Below are positions 1-8,496 of a stretch of 64,000 nucleotides of DNA, piece by piece. Origin of the DNA: Micromonospora parathelypteridis. GTDB lineage: Bacteria; Actinomycetota; Actinomycetes; Mycobacteriales; Micromonosporaceae. A program made the translations under genes and the position numbers. The stretch lies in NCBI RefSeq assembly GCF_014201145.1, contig NZ_JACHDP010000001.1, positions 4,092,001 through 4,156,000 of the forward strand, read 5' to 3'. The notes beneath the pieces were generated by a model, which did no database searches, was not told where the DNA came from, and was given only the letters and a program-made list of their open reading frames with translations. Position 1 is the stretch's first letter. Each line of letters starts with the position of its first letter.

Positions 1-278
1 TGATCGCCTGCTGGGTGCGCCTGGAGGAGGCCGCCGCGGCGGCCGGCGTCCCGAGACTTACCGGAGACACGCCCACCGATCTGGTCAGCCGGCTGCTGCG
101 CGGTGACCCGGCGGCGGGGGTGCCGGCGATCGTCAGCACCGACGTGCTGGGCGAGTTCGCGCACGTCTACCGGGAAGCCCGGTACGCCACCCGCCCGGTC
201 GGCGAGAGCACCCGGGACCAGGCCCGCGCCGCGCTGCGCCGGCTGCGCGGCGAACTGTCAGCGGTGGTGACCGCATGA
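1..278 (+). CDS. C-terminal fragment of a DUF4129-domain protein (partial, 5' end outside the window)
   Basis: The reading frame is already open at the window edge (codons in phase with base 3) and ends in TGA at 276-278. The visible ~91 residues look like the soluble C-terminal DUF4129 tail: a Trp-containing helix, a Gly-Val-Pro-Arg segment followed by Thr-Pro-Thr, then a helix ending in ARYATRPVGEST and a basic RALRRLRGEL-type helix. DUF4129 proteins are membrane proteins that accompany MoxR ATPases and DUF58 proteins, and that is the order here. The stop overlaps the next start (ATGA at 275-278), so the genes are probably translationally coupled. The family call rests on a short tail and on context; the function of the whole protein is unknown. 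Confidence 0.7.
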   Translation, partial: IACWVRLEEAAAAAGVPRLTGDTPTDLVSRLLRGDPAAGVPAIVSTDVLGEFAHVYREARYATRPVGESTRDQARAALRRLRGELSAVVTA

Positions 279-859
279 GTAGCACCAGCATCGACGATCT
301 GCTCACCTTCGAGGAGGAGGCCGCGCCGACGGGCCCGCAGGCGCGCGGCTCCCGGGTCGGCCCGGTGCTGCGCTCGCTCGCGTGGGCCGCCGGCATGGTC
401 GCGGTGCTGGTCGTCGGCCTCCGCGCGGTCGGCCTGCAGGTGTCGCTGCCCGTACTCGTCGCCGGGGTGCTCGCCGTGCTGGCGGTCCGCCGAGTCACCG
501 CCCTGCTCGCGCCGCCACCCCCGCCGCCAGCGGGTGGCCGGGCCGTGACGGGCGAGGAGGACGGTAGCTACAACTGGGGTGCGCGGGACGCGCTGCGTTC
601 CGCGATCAATCGCTGGGAATGGCCACTGGACTGGTCCAACACCCGACCCGAACGTTTCACCGAGGTGGTCCTGCCTCGGATCGGTGAACTGGCCGACGAG
701 CGGATGCGCCTGAAGCACGGCGTCACCCGTGAGTCGGATCCGGCCCGCGCCCGTGTCCTGCTGGGCGACCGGCTGTGGACGTTCCTGGAGACCCCACCTC
801 GCCGCACCCCGTCGCCGCGCGACCTCGCGGTGATCGTCGCCGAACTGGAGAAAATCTGA
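275..859 (+). CDS. Membrane protein of the MoxR/DUF58 operon, unknown function (194 aa)
   Basis: The ATG overlaps the previous stop, and the TGA (857-859) overlaps the MoxR start. Residues 1-33 are acidic then polar and probably cytoplasmic. Two hydrophobic segments (about 34-52 and 55-72) form a hairpin in the membrane, followed by a run of six prolines and a ~105-residue soluble domain containing a Trp-rich WEWPLDW patch. Four genes with 4-bp overlaps point to one transcript with the MoxR and DUF58 genes. In comparable operons this position is often held by a DUF4350 protein, but this product is shorter and I see no diagnostic motif. It may be an accessory or scaffold partner of the MoxR system; that is inferred from position only. 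Confidence 0.75.
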   Translation: MSSTSIDDLLTFEEEAAPTGPQARGSRVGPVLRSLAWAAGMVAVLVVGLRAVGLQVSLPVLVAGVLAVLAVRRVTALLAPPPPPPAGGRAVTGEEDGSYNWGARDALRSAINRWEWPLDWSNTRPERFTEVVLPRIGELADERMRLKHGVTRESDPARARVLLGDRLWTFLETPPRRTPSPRDLAVIVAELEKI

Positions 860-1866
860 TGAACGACGTGGACCGGAGCATTGCCCCCGCCGAGGTCGGC
901 CAGCTGGCTCGGGCGGTGCTGGACGCGGTCGGCACCGTCGTGGTCGGCAAGCGCGACGCGTTGGAACTGGTCCTCGCCGGCATCCTCGCGGGCGGCCACG
1001 TGCTGCTGGAGGACCTGCCCGGGCTGGGCAAGACGCTCACCGCACGATCGTTCGCCCAGGCGCTCGGGTTGGATTTCCGGCGGTTGCAGTTCACCCCCGA
1101 CCTGCTCCCCGCCGACGTCACCGGCTCCTTCCTCTACGACCAGCGCAACGGCGACTTCACCTTCCGGGCCGGGCCGGTCTTCACCAACCTGCTCCTCGCC
1201 GACGAGATCAACCGGACGCCGCCGAAGACCCAGTCCGCGTTGCTGGAGGCGATGCAGGAGAAGCAGGTCTCGGTGGAGGGTGTGACCTACAAGCTGGACG
1301 AGCCGTTCCACGTGCTGGCCACCGCCAACCCCATCGAGTACGAGGGCACGTACCCGCTGCCCGAGGCGCAACTGGACCGATTCCTCCTGCGGGTCTCCTT
1401 CGGTTACCCGCAGCACGAAGAGGAGTGGGAGGTGCTGCGCCGTCGGATGAGCCGACGCCGCGAGGAGGCGGACATCAAGGCGGTGGTCGACGCGGCCACG
1501 CTCCGGGCCATGCAGGCCGCGCTGGAGGACGTGGTGGTGGAGGACTCCATCGGCCGTTACATCGTGTCCCTCACCGCGGCCACCCGTGAGCACCCGTCGG
1601 TGCTGGTCGGAGCCTCGCCTCGCGGTTCGCTGGCGCTGCTGCTGCTGGCCCGGGTCCGCGCGGTGTTCGGCGGACGGGACTACGTGGTGCCGGAGGACGT
1701 CAAGGAGGTGGCGGCCCCCGCTCTGGCCCACCGGATCACCCTGCGCCCGGAGATGTGGTTGCGTCGCGTCGATCCGGCGTTCGTGGTCGGCGAGGTGCTG
1801 GAGGCGACCCCCGCCCCGGCCAGCGGCGCGCTACCCAGCTACGCCGCCGGCGGGCCTCGGCACTGA
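859..1866 (+). CDS. MoxR-family AAA+ ATPase (335 aa)
   Basis: MoxR ATPases are cytoplasmic chaperone-like AAA+ proteins that work with DUF58/vWA partner proteins, often in maturation of membrane or secreted complexes. The Walker A loop GLGKT is near residues 55-59, Walker B with the MoxR-typical DEINRTPPKTQSALLEAMQE lies near 115, and a sensor segment ATANPIEYEGTYPLPEAQLD is followed by the arginine-containing RFLL. The ATG at 859 overlaps the preceding TGA and gives the usual family length of 310-340 residues; upstream in-frame codons would run into the neighbouring gene. The stop overlaps the DUF58 ATG at 1866. Client and pathway cannot be deduced from sequence. Confidence 0.93.
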   Translation: MNDVDRSIAPAEVGQLARAVLDAVGTVVVGKRDALELVLAGILAGGHVLLEDLPGLGKTLTARSFAQALGLDFRRLQFTPDLLPADVTGSFLYDQRNGDFTFRAGPVFTNLLLADEINRTPPKTQSALLEAMQEKQVSVEGVTYKLDEPFHVLATANPIEYEGTYPLPEAQLDRFLLRVSFGYPQHEEEWEVLRRRMSRRREEADIKAVVDAATLRAMQAALEDVVVEDSIGRYIVSLTAATREHPSVLVGASPRGSLALLLLARVRAVFGGRDYVVPEDVKEVAAPALAHRITLRPEMWLRRVDPAFVVGEVLEATPAPASGALPSYAAGGPRH

Positions 1867-3308
1867 TGACGGGTCCGACCGTGCCGAGAGCCACCGAGCC
1901 GGAACCGGCTGCCGGCTGGGCGCCCACCCGGGCGCTCGGCCGGGCGGTGCTGCTCGCCGGCCTGCTGCTGGTGGCAGGGGTGCTGCTGGGGCGGGTCGAC
2001 CTGATCGTGCTGGCCGCCCCGTTCGCGCTGGGCACCGCGTACGCGCTGCGCCGACGACCCACGGCGCTGCCGCAGGTGTGGATCACCTCGGGTGACGACG
2101 CGCCGCTGGTCGAGGGCGGCGACGTGACCGCGGCGGTGAGCGTCGGCAACCCGGACACGGTCGACTACGACCTGGTGGTGCTGCGCTCCCGCGTGTCGCC
2201 GTGGCTGCGCGTCGACCGGGCCGGCTTCGCACACGACGAGACCGCCGACGACGTACCTCCCGCCACCACGACACCGAACAACGGAGAGACGCCGGCCAGC
2301 GGCACGGGCCGTTCCCTCGCCGACCGGCCGTTCGTGACGTCGGTGCCCACCGGTGCGGCGGTGGACCTGGAGTTGGCCGGACGTGCCCTGCGCTGGGGCC
2401 GGCACCCGGTCGGCCCGGCCGGCGCCCGGGTCGCCACGGCGGGCGGCCTGCTGGTCTCCCGGGCGGTGATCAGCGAGCCGGTCCGGGTGCGGGTGTACCC
2501 GCGTACCGAGCCGTTCGAGGCGGTGGAGGCCATGCCCCGCGCCGCCGGTCTGGTCGGGGCACACCACTCCCGCCGGCCCGGTGAGGGCGGCGAGTTGGCC
2601 GGCGTACGGCGCTTCGGCCCGGGGGACCGGCTGCGCCGCATCGACTGGCGGGTGTCGCTGCGTGCCCGGCAACTGCACGTGGCGGCCACTCTCTCCGACC
2701 GCGACGCCGAGGTGGTGGTGCTGCTCGACGTGCTCGCTGAGGCTGGCCGCTCCGGCGGGGTGGGCGGGGCCGCCTCGGTGCTGGACACCACCGTCCGGGC
2801 CACCGCCGCGATCGCCGAGCACTACCTGCACCGTGGCGACCGGGTGTCCCTGCTGGAGTACGGGCCGGCAGCTCGCCGGCTGCGGCCGGCCGCTGGGCGT
2901 CGGCAGTACCTGACGGTGCTGGAGTGGCTCCTCGACGTCCGCGTCCACTCGTCCTCGCACGAGCCGTACGACCAGGTGTTCGGCCCGCAGTTGCTCTCCT
3001 CGGACGCGCTGGTGGTGGTGCTCACCCCGCTGCTGGACGAACGGTCGGCGCAGATGCTCGCCCGGCTGGCCCGTGCCGGGCGGTTCGTGGTGGCCGTCGA
3101 CACATTGCCGACCGACCTGGCGCCGCCGAAGGACCAGACCTGGGCCGAGGTGGCGTACCGGCTGTGGCGCTTGGATCGCGAAATCATGATCGGACAGCTC
3201 CGGGAACACGGCGTACCGGTGGTGCGCTGGGCCGGCGCCGGCAGCCTGGACCAGGTGTTGCGGGACGTGGCCCGGTTGGCGACGGCTCCTCGGGTCGGTG
3301 GCCGGTGA
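1866..3308 (+). CDS. DUF58 domain protein, MoxR partner (480 aa)
   Basis: Two N-terminal hydrophobic segments (about residues 19-55) precede an extracytoplasmic beta-rich region and a C-terminal DUF58 core. The DUF58 signature is present as GVRRFGPGDRLRRIDWR followed by the metal-site-like VVVLLDV of a vWA-like fold. DUF58 proteins are typically encoded directly after MoxR and are thought to be its partners. The ATG at 1866 overlaps the MoxR stop. At the 3' end a 14-bp unit (cggtggccggtgag) occurs twice in tandem with a 17-bp period (3296-3309 and 3313-3326), so the stop codon itself lies in a short tandem duplication. The family assignment is firm; the cellular role is not. Confidence 0.92.
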   Translation: MTGPTVPRATEPEPAAGWAPTRALGRAVLLAGLLLVAGVLLGRVDLIVLAAPFALGTAYALRRRPTALPQVWITSGDDAPLVEGGDVTAAVSVGNPDTVDYDLVVLRSRVSPWLRVDRAGFAHDETADDVPPATTTPNNGETPASGTGRSLADRPFVTSVPTGAAVDLELAGRALRWGRHPVGPAGARVATAGGLLVSRAVISEPVRVRVYPRTEPFEAVEAMPRAAGLVGAHHSRRPGEGGELAGVRRFGPGDRLRRIDWRVSLRARQLHVAATLSDRDAEVVVLLDVLAEAGRSGGVGGAASVLDTTVRATAAIAEHYLHRGDRVSLLEYGPAARRLRPAAGRRQYLTVLEWLLDVRVHSSSHEPYDQVFGPQLLSSDALVVVLTPLLDERSAQMLARLARAGRFVVAVDTLPTDLAPPKDQTWAEVAYRLWRLDREIMIGQLREHGVPVVRWAGAGSLDQVLRDVARLATAPRVGGR

Positions 3309-3377
3309 GGGGCGGTGGCCGGTGAGCGCGAGGAGTGCGCTTGCGAGCCCCGCAGTCGCGAACGAGGGTAGGCGCAG

Positions 3378-3941
3378 ATGATCGACGCTGTCACCGGGCG
3401 GGTTCGGGCGGCCCAGAACGCTGTCGCCCGGATCAGCGCTGCCCCGCTGTTGGTTCGGGCCGGAATCTTCGTCACGGTGTTTGCCGGGTTCATCCTGGCT
3501 TTTCCCGCCGAGGTGCTCTCCGGACGGCCAATCCTGTTCCTGGCGGTTGCCGCACTGTTGCCCGCGTTCGGTCCACGCCGGACCTGGGCGACCTTCACGA
3601 CGTTGGTCACGGTCGGCGGCTGGCTGCTCGCGACCGACGGGTACGGCCGCCCGGTCGCCCTCTGGCGGCTGCTCGCCATCGCCGCCCTGCTCTACCTGGG
3701 GCACACCCTCTGCGCGCTGGCCGCGCTGCTGCCCTACGACGCGGTGGTGGACCCCGAGTTGATCACCCGGTGGTTGCTGCGGTCGGGGGCCGTCGTGCTG
3801 GGCACGGCAGTGCTGGGGGTGCTGTTGTTGCAGGCAGCAGGCATCGGCGGGGGAACCGGACACCAGTGGGTGACAGTGCTGGGGCTGTTGGTGGCGGTGG
3901 GGATGTCTACGTTGCTGGGCTGGCTCCTGCGGCGCCGGTGA
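3378..3941 (+). CDS. Integral membrane protein, unknown function (187 aa)
   Basis: After a 25-residue amphipathic N terminus the protein consists of about six hydrophobic segments separated by short loops (for example FVTVFAGFILAF, LFLAVAALLPAF, LLAIAALLYLGHTLCALAALL, VLGTAVLGVLLLQAAGI) and ends in LLRRR, a positive-inside tail. It lies 69 bp after the DUF58 gene and may be the last gene of that transcript. The ATG at 3378 is preceded by GAGGG at a usable distance. I do not recognise a family; proteins of this type recur after MoxR/DUF58 genes in related actinomycetes, which suggests an accessory role, but this is inference from position. Confidence 0.75.
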   Translation: MIDAVTGRVRAAQNAVARISAAPLLVRAGIFVTVFAGFILAFPAEVLSGRPILFLAVAALLPAFGPRRTWATFTTLVTVGGWLLATDGYGRPVALWRLLAIAALLYLGHTLCALAALLPYDAVVDPELITRWLLRSGAVVLGTAVLGVLLLQAAGIGGGTGHQWVTVLGLLVAVGMSTLLGWLLRRR

Positions 3942-4043
3942 CGCGCGTGAAATGAGAGTTACGCAGGTCACAGGGGTTGTGCTCCGTCACAGATGGGGGC
4001 CGCGAGCGGGATTACCTGAGCCGGCCGGGGAAAGATAGACAAC

Positions 4044-5375
4044 GTGAATCCGAAGCGGATCCTTGTGGTTGGTGCCGGGCACGTCGGTCTGTACGCCGCG
4101 CTGCGCCTGTCGAAGAAGCTCAGCTCCCGTGAGGCTGAGGTCATGGTGGTGGATCCCCAGCCACACATGACCTATCAGCCGTTCCTGCCTGAGGCGGCAG
4201 CGGGCAACATCTCCCCGCGGCACTCCGTGGTGCCGCTGCGGCGGGAGTTGCGGCGCTGCAAGATGGTGGCCGGCACGGTCACGCGGATCGAGCACGACCG
4301 CAAGGTGGCCACCGTGCAGCCGATCAGCGGCCCGGCCCGGGAGATCACGTACGACCACGTGATCGTGGCTCCGGGTTCGGTCTCCCGCACCCTGCCGATC
4401 CCCGGCCTGCACGAGCAGGGCATCGGGTTCAAGACCATCGGCGAGGCGATCTACCTGCGCAACCACGTGCTGGACCGTCTCGACGTGGCAGCGGCCACGC
4501 CGGATGAGGAGGTCCGCCGTTCGGCGCTGACCTTCACTTTCGTCGGCGGTGGGTACGCCGGCATTGAGGCGCTCGCCGAGATGGAGGACATGGCTCGCGA
4601 CGCCCTGCGTTACTACCCCGAGCTCAAGCAGGACGAGGTTCGCTGGGTGCTGGTCGAGGCCACCCAGCGGGTGCTGCCCGAGGTCGACCGGGACATGGGC
4701 GCCTACACCGTGCAGCAGCTGCTCAAGCGCAACATGGACATTCGGCTGGACACCCGGCTCGAGTCCTGCGTCGACGGGGTGGTCAAGCTCTCCGACGGTG
4801 ACAGCTTCCGGTCCGACACGATCGTGTGGACGGCCGGCGTGAAGCCGTCCCCGATGCTGGACTCGACTGACTTCCCGCGCGACGACCGTCGGCGGATCAC
4901 CTGCCTGCCCACTCTCCAGGTGGTGGACGGCGACCAGGTGGTCGAGGGCGCGTGGAGCGCCGGTGACTGCGCCGCCGTGCCGGACCTGACGAAGGAGCCG
5001 GGCAACTTCTGCTCGCCGAGCGCGCAGCACGCGGTGCGCCAGGCTGCCCGGATGGCCGACAACATCGCGGCCGTGATCCGGGGCCGTGAGCCGGTCGACT
5101 ACAAGCACAAGCACGTCGGCAGCGTCGCGAGCCTCGGTCTGCACAAGGGCGTCGCCCAGGTGTACGGGATCAAGATGACCGGCTGGCCGGCCTGGGTCAT
5201 GCACCGGACGTACCACATGAGCCGGATCCCGTCGTTCAACCGCAAGGTCCGCGTGGTGGTGGACTGGTCGTTGGCGTTCTTCCTCAAGCGTGAGGTGGTC
5301 GCCCTGGGGCAGCTGCACGACCCGCGCGAGGAGTTCGTCGAGGCGTCCCAGCCGGTGGGCGCGCCCCGCGTCTGA
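4044..5375 (+). CDS. ndh: Type II NADH dehydrogenase / FAD-dependent NAD(P)H oxidoreductase (443 aa)
   Basis: Non-proton-pumping NADH:quinone oxidoreductase that feeds electrons from NADH to menaquinone at the inner face of the membrane. An N-terminal Rossmann motif VVGAGHVGLYAALRL binds FAD, and a second GxGxxG-like motif FVGGGYAGIEAL near residue 170 binds NADH. The closing FAD contact WSAGDCAAVPD lies near residue 310. The C terminus (VDWSLAFFLKREVVALGQ) is the amphipathic membrane-attachment region of this family. The GTG at 4044 gives the standard actinobacterial length. The gene stands alone between a membrane-protein gene and a convergent neighbour, and its 3' flank carries copy 1 of the ~70-bp palindromic element. 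A broader disulfide-reductase-family role is less likely because there is no CxxxxC pair. Confidence 0.93.
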   Translation: MNPKRILVVGAGHVGLYAALRLSKKLSSREAEVMVVDPQPHMTYQPFLPEAAAGNISPRHSVVPLRRELRRCKMVAGTVTRIEHDRKVATVQPISGPAREITYDHVIVAPGSVSRTLPIPGLHEQGIGFKTIGEAIYLRNHVLDRLDVAAATPDEEVRRSALTFTFVGGGYAGIEALAEMEDMARDALRYYPELKQDEVRWVLVEATQRVLPEVDRDMGAYTVQQLLKRNMDIRLDTRLESCVDGVVKLSDGDSFRSDTIVWTAGVKPSPMLDSTDFPRDDRRRITCLPTLQVVDGDQVVEGAWSAGDCAAVPDLTKEPGNFCSPSAQHAVRQAARMADNIAAVIRGREPVDYKHKHVGSVASLGLHKGVAQVYGIKMTGWPAWVMHRTYHMSRIPSFNRKVRVVVDWSLAFFLKREVVALGQLHDPREEFVEASQPVGAPRV

Positions 5376-5401
5376 CATACCCAAACCCGCCCCTGCTCCA
5401 T

Positions 5402-5471
5402 CGATCTTGCACTTCCGGACGCCGTTGTACGGCTGTTGGCACGTTCTGTCCGGGCAGTAAGTGCAAGATCG
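5402..5471. repeat. Dispersed ~70-bp palindromic element, copy 1
   Basis: Perfect 13-bp terminal inverted arms (cgatcttgcactt at 5402-5414 and its complement at 5459-5471) enclose 44 bp, with a small central hairpin gccgt-tgt-acggc at 5421-5433. The right half matches the other two copies (14954-15023 and 34677-34745). It sits between the convergent ndh gene and the membrane-protein gene ending at 5509, where it could act as a terminator for both. It has no T-tract. Confidence 0.85.
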
Positions 5472-5508
5472 GCGGAGTGGGGGCGGCGGCCGTTGGGGGG
5501 GCGGGTGG

Positions 5509-7368
5509 TCAGACTCGCCAGATCCAGGCGTCGGACAGGCGGGTCGCGGGGCCGTAGAGCTGCTCCAGGGTGGCTCGGAGGCTGTCGGCGTGCGGGGCGT
5601 CGTCGGTCAACGCCACGCAGGAGGCACCCCAGAAGTCCGCGTCCCGGGCGGCCTGACGGCGCTGCTCGTCGCCGATGGCCGGTTGGTCGCCGCGCCGGGC
5701 GACGTCCGCCAGCAGCGCGGAGGTCGGCTGCTTGAAGGTGCCCATCGCCGCGGTACCGCCCCGCCCGTAAGGCCCGATGAAGAACCCCTCGGGTAGACCG
5801 AATGCGGCGTTGGCGGCGGTCGGCCAGCGCATCGGCCAGGGTTCCTTGGGCGTGGGCAGCGGCACCGGCACCAGCACCCCGCCGGGGCGTACGCACTGCC
5901 GCCAGTGGCCGCCGCTGATGAACTCGGGCACGGCGGGCCGTTCGGCGGTCGGCAGGGGGGTCGGGAAGATCGGCAGCAGCGCCGCGCCGACGGCCAGTGG
6001 CACCAGCCGCCGCGCCCGACCGGTGCTGCGCAGAGCCCGGTCGACCGCCAGCACCAGCAGCGTCGCGACGATCGGCAGCAGCGCCAGCGCGAACCGCATC
6101 GGCAACGCGCCGTCCACCACCGGTAGCCCGCCGATCAGCGCGTACGGGCCGGGAAGCGCCGTCCTGGTGCCGCCGAGCACCACCTCGGGGCCGAGCGACA
6201 GCGCACCCATCACCAGGCCCGCCACGACGCAGGCGAAGACCAGGCGGCGTCGCCCGACCCAGATCGCGCACCCCACGGCCACCAGCAGCAGGGGCCAGCC
6301 GAGGAAGGTGTTGTATTCGGCCGGTCCGGTGGTCAGCCGGGCGGATTCGTCGCTGCCGGCCACCGACAGTGGGGAGACCGCCCACCAACTGCTCAGGTCG
6401 GCGGAGAAGTAGGCCGGGGTGAACATCCCGTCGGCAACCCCCTGCGGCCCGGCGAACTGGAACCAGAGCGGGTAGCCGAGCACCAGCAGGGCGAGCCCGG
6501 CGGCGATCGCCAGCCCTCCGGCGAAGCCGGGCAGCGCCCGTCGGGCCAGGTCCCGGTCCACCACGGCATAGCTGATCGCCATCACCAGCAGCGTGACGGC
6601 GGCAAGGAAGAGCACCTCCTCGCCGATGAAGACCTGCGCGCTGATCGCGGCGGCCAGCCCTGCCGCCGAGGTGAACATCCGTCGGCGGTCCGGCACGGCG
6701 GGCTGGGTGCGACCGGTCACGTCGGGTGCCGCCGGCTCCGGGTCGGCCGCCCGCAGCAGGCGGACCACCAGCCAGACGATCACCGGCACCAGCCACTGCG
6801 CGGTCATGTGCAGGTGGCTGTTCGTCTGCGAGACCATGCCGGGGCCGAACCCGCACAACCCTCCGCCGAGTGCGGCGGCGATCCGGCGGGTACGCAGCGT
6901 GCGGTGGAACAGCAGGTACCAGGCGAGGGCGGTGCCGGCGAGGTTGGCGGCGGCCAGCAGCGCGAAGGTGACCGGCGCGCCCAGCAGCAGGGTGACCGGC
7001 GCGAAGACGATGCCGAGCGCGATCACCGAGGTGTTGGCCATCAGGTTGACGCCGTCGGGCGCGTTGAGTCGTTCGGTGAGCAGGTTGAAGTCGCCGAGCA
7101 GCGCGCGGGCGTCGACCGCCAGGAACCACTCGTAGAGGGTCTGGTCCTCCGGATTGAGTGCCAGGACGCGGCCGGTCGGGTCGGGCCACAGCCCGTGGGT
7201 GAGCCAGCCGGCCAGCACCACGCAGATCAGAGCGACCAGCAGATCTGGTCGGTGGCGGCTGACGGCGGCCAGCAGACGGGTGGCCCGAGGTCGGCCCTTG
7301 ACCCGACCGGCGAGGCGGAAGGCCTGCTCAGGGGCTGCGTCGGGGGCCGTGGGGGCTGCGCTGCTCAC
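5509..7368 (-). CDS. Polytopic membrane protein, GT-C glycosyltransferase-like (619 aa)
   Basis: The protein has a short basic cytoplasmic N terminus and about ten to twelve hydrophobic helices up to roughly residue 500, followed by a ~110-residue soluble domain rich in Gly and Pro (VLVPVPLPTPKEPWPMRW). An acidic-aromatic loop after the first helix (LNPEDQTLYEWFL) resembles the first extracellular loop of GT-C fold lipid-linked sugar transferases, where an acidic residue binds metal. I cannot see a family signature that proves glycosyl transfer. GTG start at 7368. The gene is divergent from the tRNA and convergent with ndh. It could equally be an uncharacterised lipid-modifying or transport protein; the membrane assignment is secure and the enzymatic role tentative. 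Confidence 0.7.
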   Translation of the reverse strand: MSSAAPTAPDAAPEQAFRLAGRVKGRPRATRLLAAVSRHRPDLLVALICVVLAGWLTHGLWPDPTGRVLALNPEDQTLYEWFLAVDARALLGDFNLLTERLNAPDGVNLMANTSVIALGIVFAPVTLLLGAPVTFALLAAANLAGTALAWYLLFHRTLRTRRIAAALGGGLCGFGPGMVSQTNSHLHMTAQWLVPVIVWLVVRLLRAADPEPAAPDVTGRTQPAVPDRRRMFTSAAGLAAAISAQVFIGEEVLFLAAVTLLVMAISYAVVDRDLARRALPGFAGGLAIAAGLALLVLGYPLWFQFAGPQGVADGMFTPAYFSADLSSWWAVSPLSVAGSDESARLTTGPAEYNTFLGWPLLLVAVGCAIWVGRRRLVFACVVAGLVMGALSLGPEVVLGGTRTALPGPYALIGGLPVVDGALPMRFALALLPIVATLLVLAVDRALRSTGRARRLVPLAVGAALLPIFPTPLPTAERPAVPEFISGGHWRQCVRPGGVLVPVPLPTPKEPWPMRWPTAANAAFGLPEGFFIGPYGRGGTAAMGTFKQPTSALLADVARRGDQPAIGDEQRRQAARDADFWGASCVALTDDAPHADSLRATLEQLYGPATRLSDAWIWRV

Positions 7369-7469
7369 GGCATCGACCCTAATGTGGCCAGCCCTGCTGG
7401 GTACGTCGGGTCGCCGCTAACCGGCTACGGTGACACTGCACCGTGCGTGTCGGCGCGCCGGTGCCACCC

Positions 7470-7550
7470 GCCCGGGTGGTGGAACGGCAGACACGGCCGC
7501 CTTAAAAGCGGCTGCCGAAAGGCGTGCGGGTTCGACCCCCGCCCCGGGCA
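7470..7550 (+). tRNA. bldA: tRNA-Leu, anticodon UAA (bldA-type)
   Basis: The acceptor stem GCCCGGG (7470-7476) pairs with CCCGGGC (7543-7549), with discriminator A at 7550 and no encoded CCA. The anticodon stem GCCGC/GCGGC (7496-7500, 7508-7512) carries loop CTTAAAA, giving anticodon TAA. The long variable arm (7513-7525) marks a class II tRNA, and the T arm GCGGG-TTCGACC-CCCGC is at 7526-7542. It decodes UUA. In Streptomyces the only tRNA reading UUA is bldA, which controls development and antibiotic genes, and the 5' half here resembles bldA as I remember it. The symbol is by orthology; a developmental role in this organism is inferred. Confidence 0.95.
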
Positions 7551-7660
7551 CACCGGATCACCTCGACACATTCTCATTCGTGATCACCAGGACTTGGCTG
7601 GGCCGTTTACTCTTGGAGGGCACGTTCACGTGCACACGACCCCCTGAGGGAGGCCAGACA

Positions 7661-8476
7661 GTGAAGACCTCGAACCCGGTGCTCGCCCGGCTCGGCCAGG
7701 CGGCCGAGCGGGAGCGCTCCGCCGGGTACGCCCCGGCCGGGCCGTACGGACAGCCCGGCATTCCCCAGCAGTACCCGTCCCAGGCCGGTTACCCGGCCGC
7801 GCCGCCGACCGTGGCGCCGATGACGGTCGACGACGTCGTCGTCAAGACCGTCGCTCTGCTCGGCATCCTCGGCATCACCGCCGCGGCAGCCTGGGTGCTC
7901 GTGCCCGACTCGTTGGTCGGTGTCGCCTGGATCGGCGCGGCGGTGGTCGGCCTGGTCCTCGGTTTGATCATCTCGTTCTCCCGGATGGCCGACCCGGCGC
8001 TCGTCATCACGTACGCGGTCGTCGAAGGCGTCTTCGTCGGCATGGTCAGCAAGGCGTTCGAGACGCTCTACGACGGCATCGTGCTCCAGGCCGCCGTGGC
8101 CAGCTTCGGCATCTTCTTCCTGATGGCGATGCTCTACCGGGCGAAGGTCATCCGGGCCACCCCGGCGTTCGTCAAGGGCATGATCGCGGTGATGACCGGC
8201 CTCTTCGCGGTCATGCTGATCAACTTTGTGCTGGCCATCTTCGGCGTCAACACCGGCCTGCGCGACGGCAGCCCGCTGGCGATCGGCTTCAGCCTGGTCT
8301 GCATCGTGGTCGCCTCGCTGAGCTTCGTGCTCAGCTTCAAGGAGATCGAGGACGGCGTTCGGATGGGCCTGCCGCAGCGCTACTCCTGGGTGGCCGCGTT
8401 CGGCATCCTGGTCAGCCTCGTCTGGCTCTACATCGAGATCCTGCGCCTGCTGAGCTACTTCCAGGGCGACGACTGA
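7661..8476 (+). CDS. Bax inhibitor-1 / YccA-family membrane protein, first of two (271 aa)
   Basis: A cytoplasmic tail of about 60 residues rich in Pro, Gly, Gln and Tyr (GPYGQPGIPQQYP) is followed by APMTVDDVVVKT and seven hydrophobic segments, the BI-1/YccA fold. Bacterial members are thought to leak Ca2+ or regulate membrane proteases; the specific role here is unknown. The GTG at 7661 follows GAGGGAGG and starts MKTSNPVLARL, the conserved start of the actinobacterial subfamily, so earlier in-frame codons that overlap the tRNA are rejected. Its neighbour at 8613 is a paralogue sharing PMTVDDVV and the ending ILRLLSY. A strong terminator hairpin at 8497-8530 separates the two, so they are probably transcribed separately. 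Confidence 0.9.
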   Translation: MKTSNPVLARLGQAAERERSAGYAPAGPYGQPGIPQQYPSQAGYPAAPPTVAPMTVDDVVVKTVALLGILGITAAAAWVLVPDSLVGVAWIGAAVVGLVLGLIISFSRMADPALVITYAVVEGVFVGMVSKAFETLYDGIVLQAAVASFGIFFLMAMLYRAKVIRATPAFVKGMIAVMTGLFAVMLINFVLAIFGVNTGLRDGSPLAIGFSLVCIVVASLSFVLSFKEIEDGVRMGLPQRYSWVAAFGILVSLVWLYIEILRLLSYFQGDD

Positions 8477-8496
8477 CCTCGTCCGCACTGCCGACC

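Noticed and set aside
3978..3991. tgtg-ctccgt-caca upstream of ndh, resembling a CRP site
   Set aside because: The spacer is six bases between GTG and CAC where the CRP consensus needs eight, so it does not fit.
5376..5508. Palindromic element copy 1 as an ordinary intrinsic terminator only
   Set aside because: It may terminate, but there is no T-tract, and the shared 70-bp sequence in two other places shows it is a repeat family rather than a one-off hairpin.
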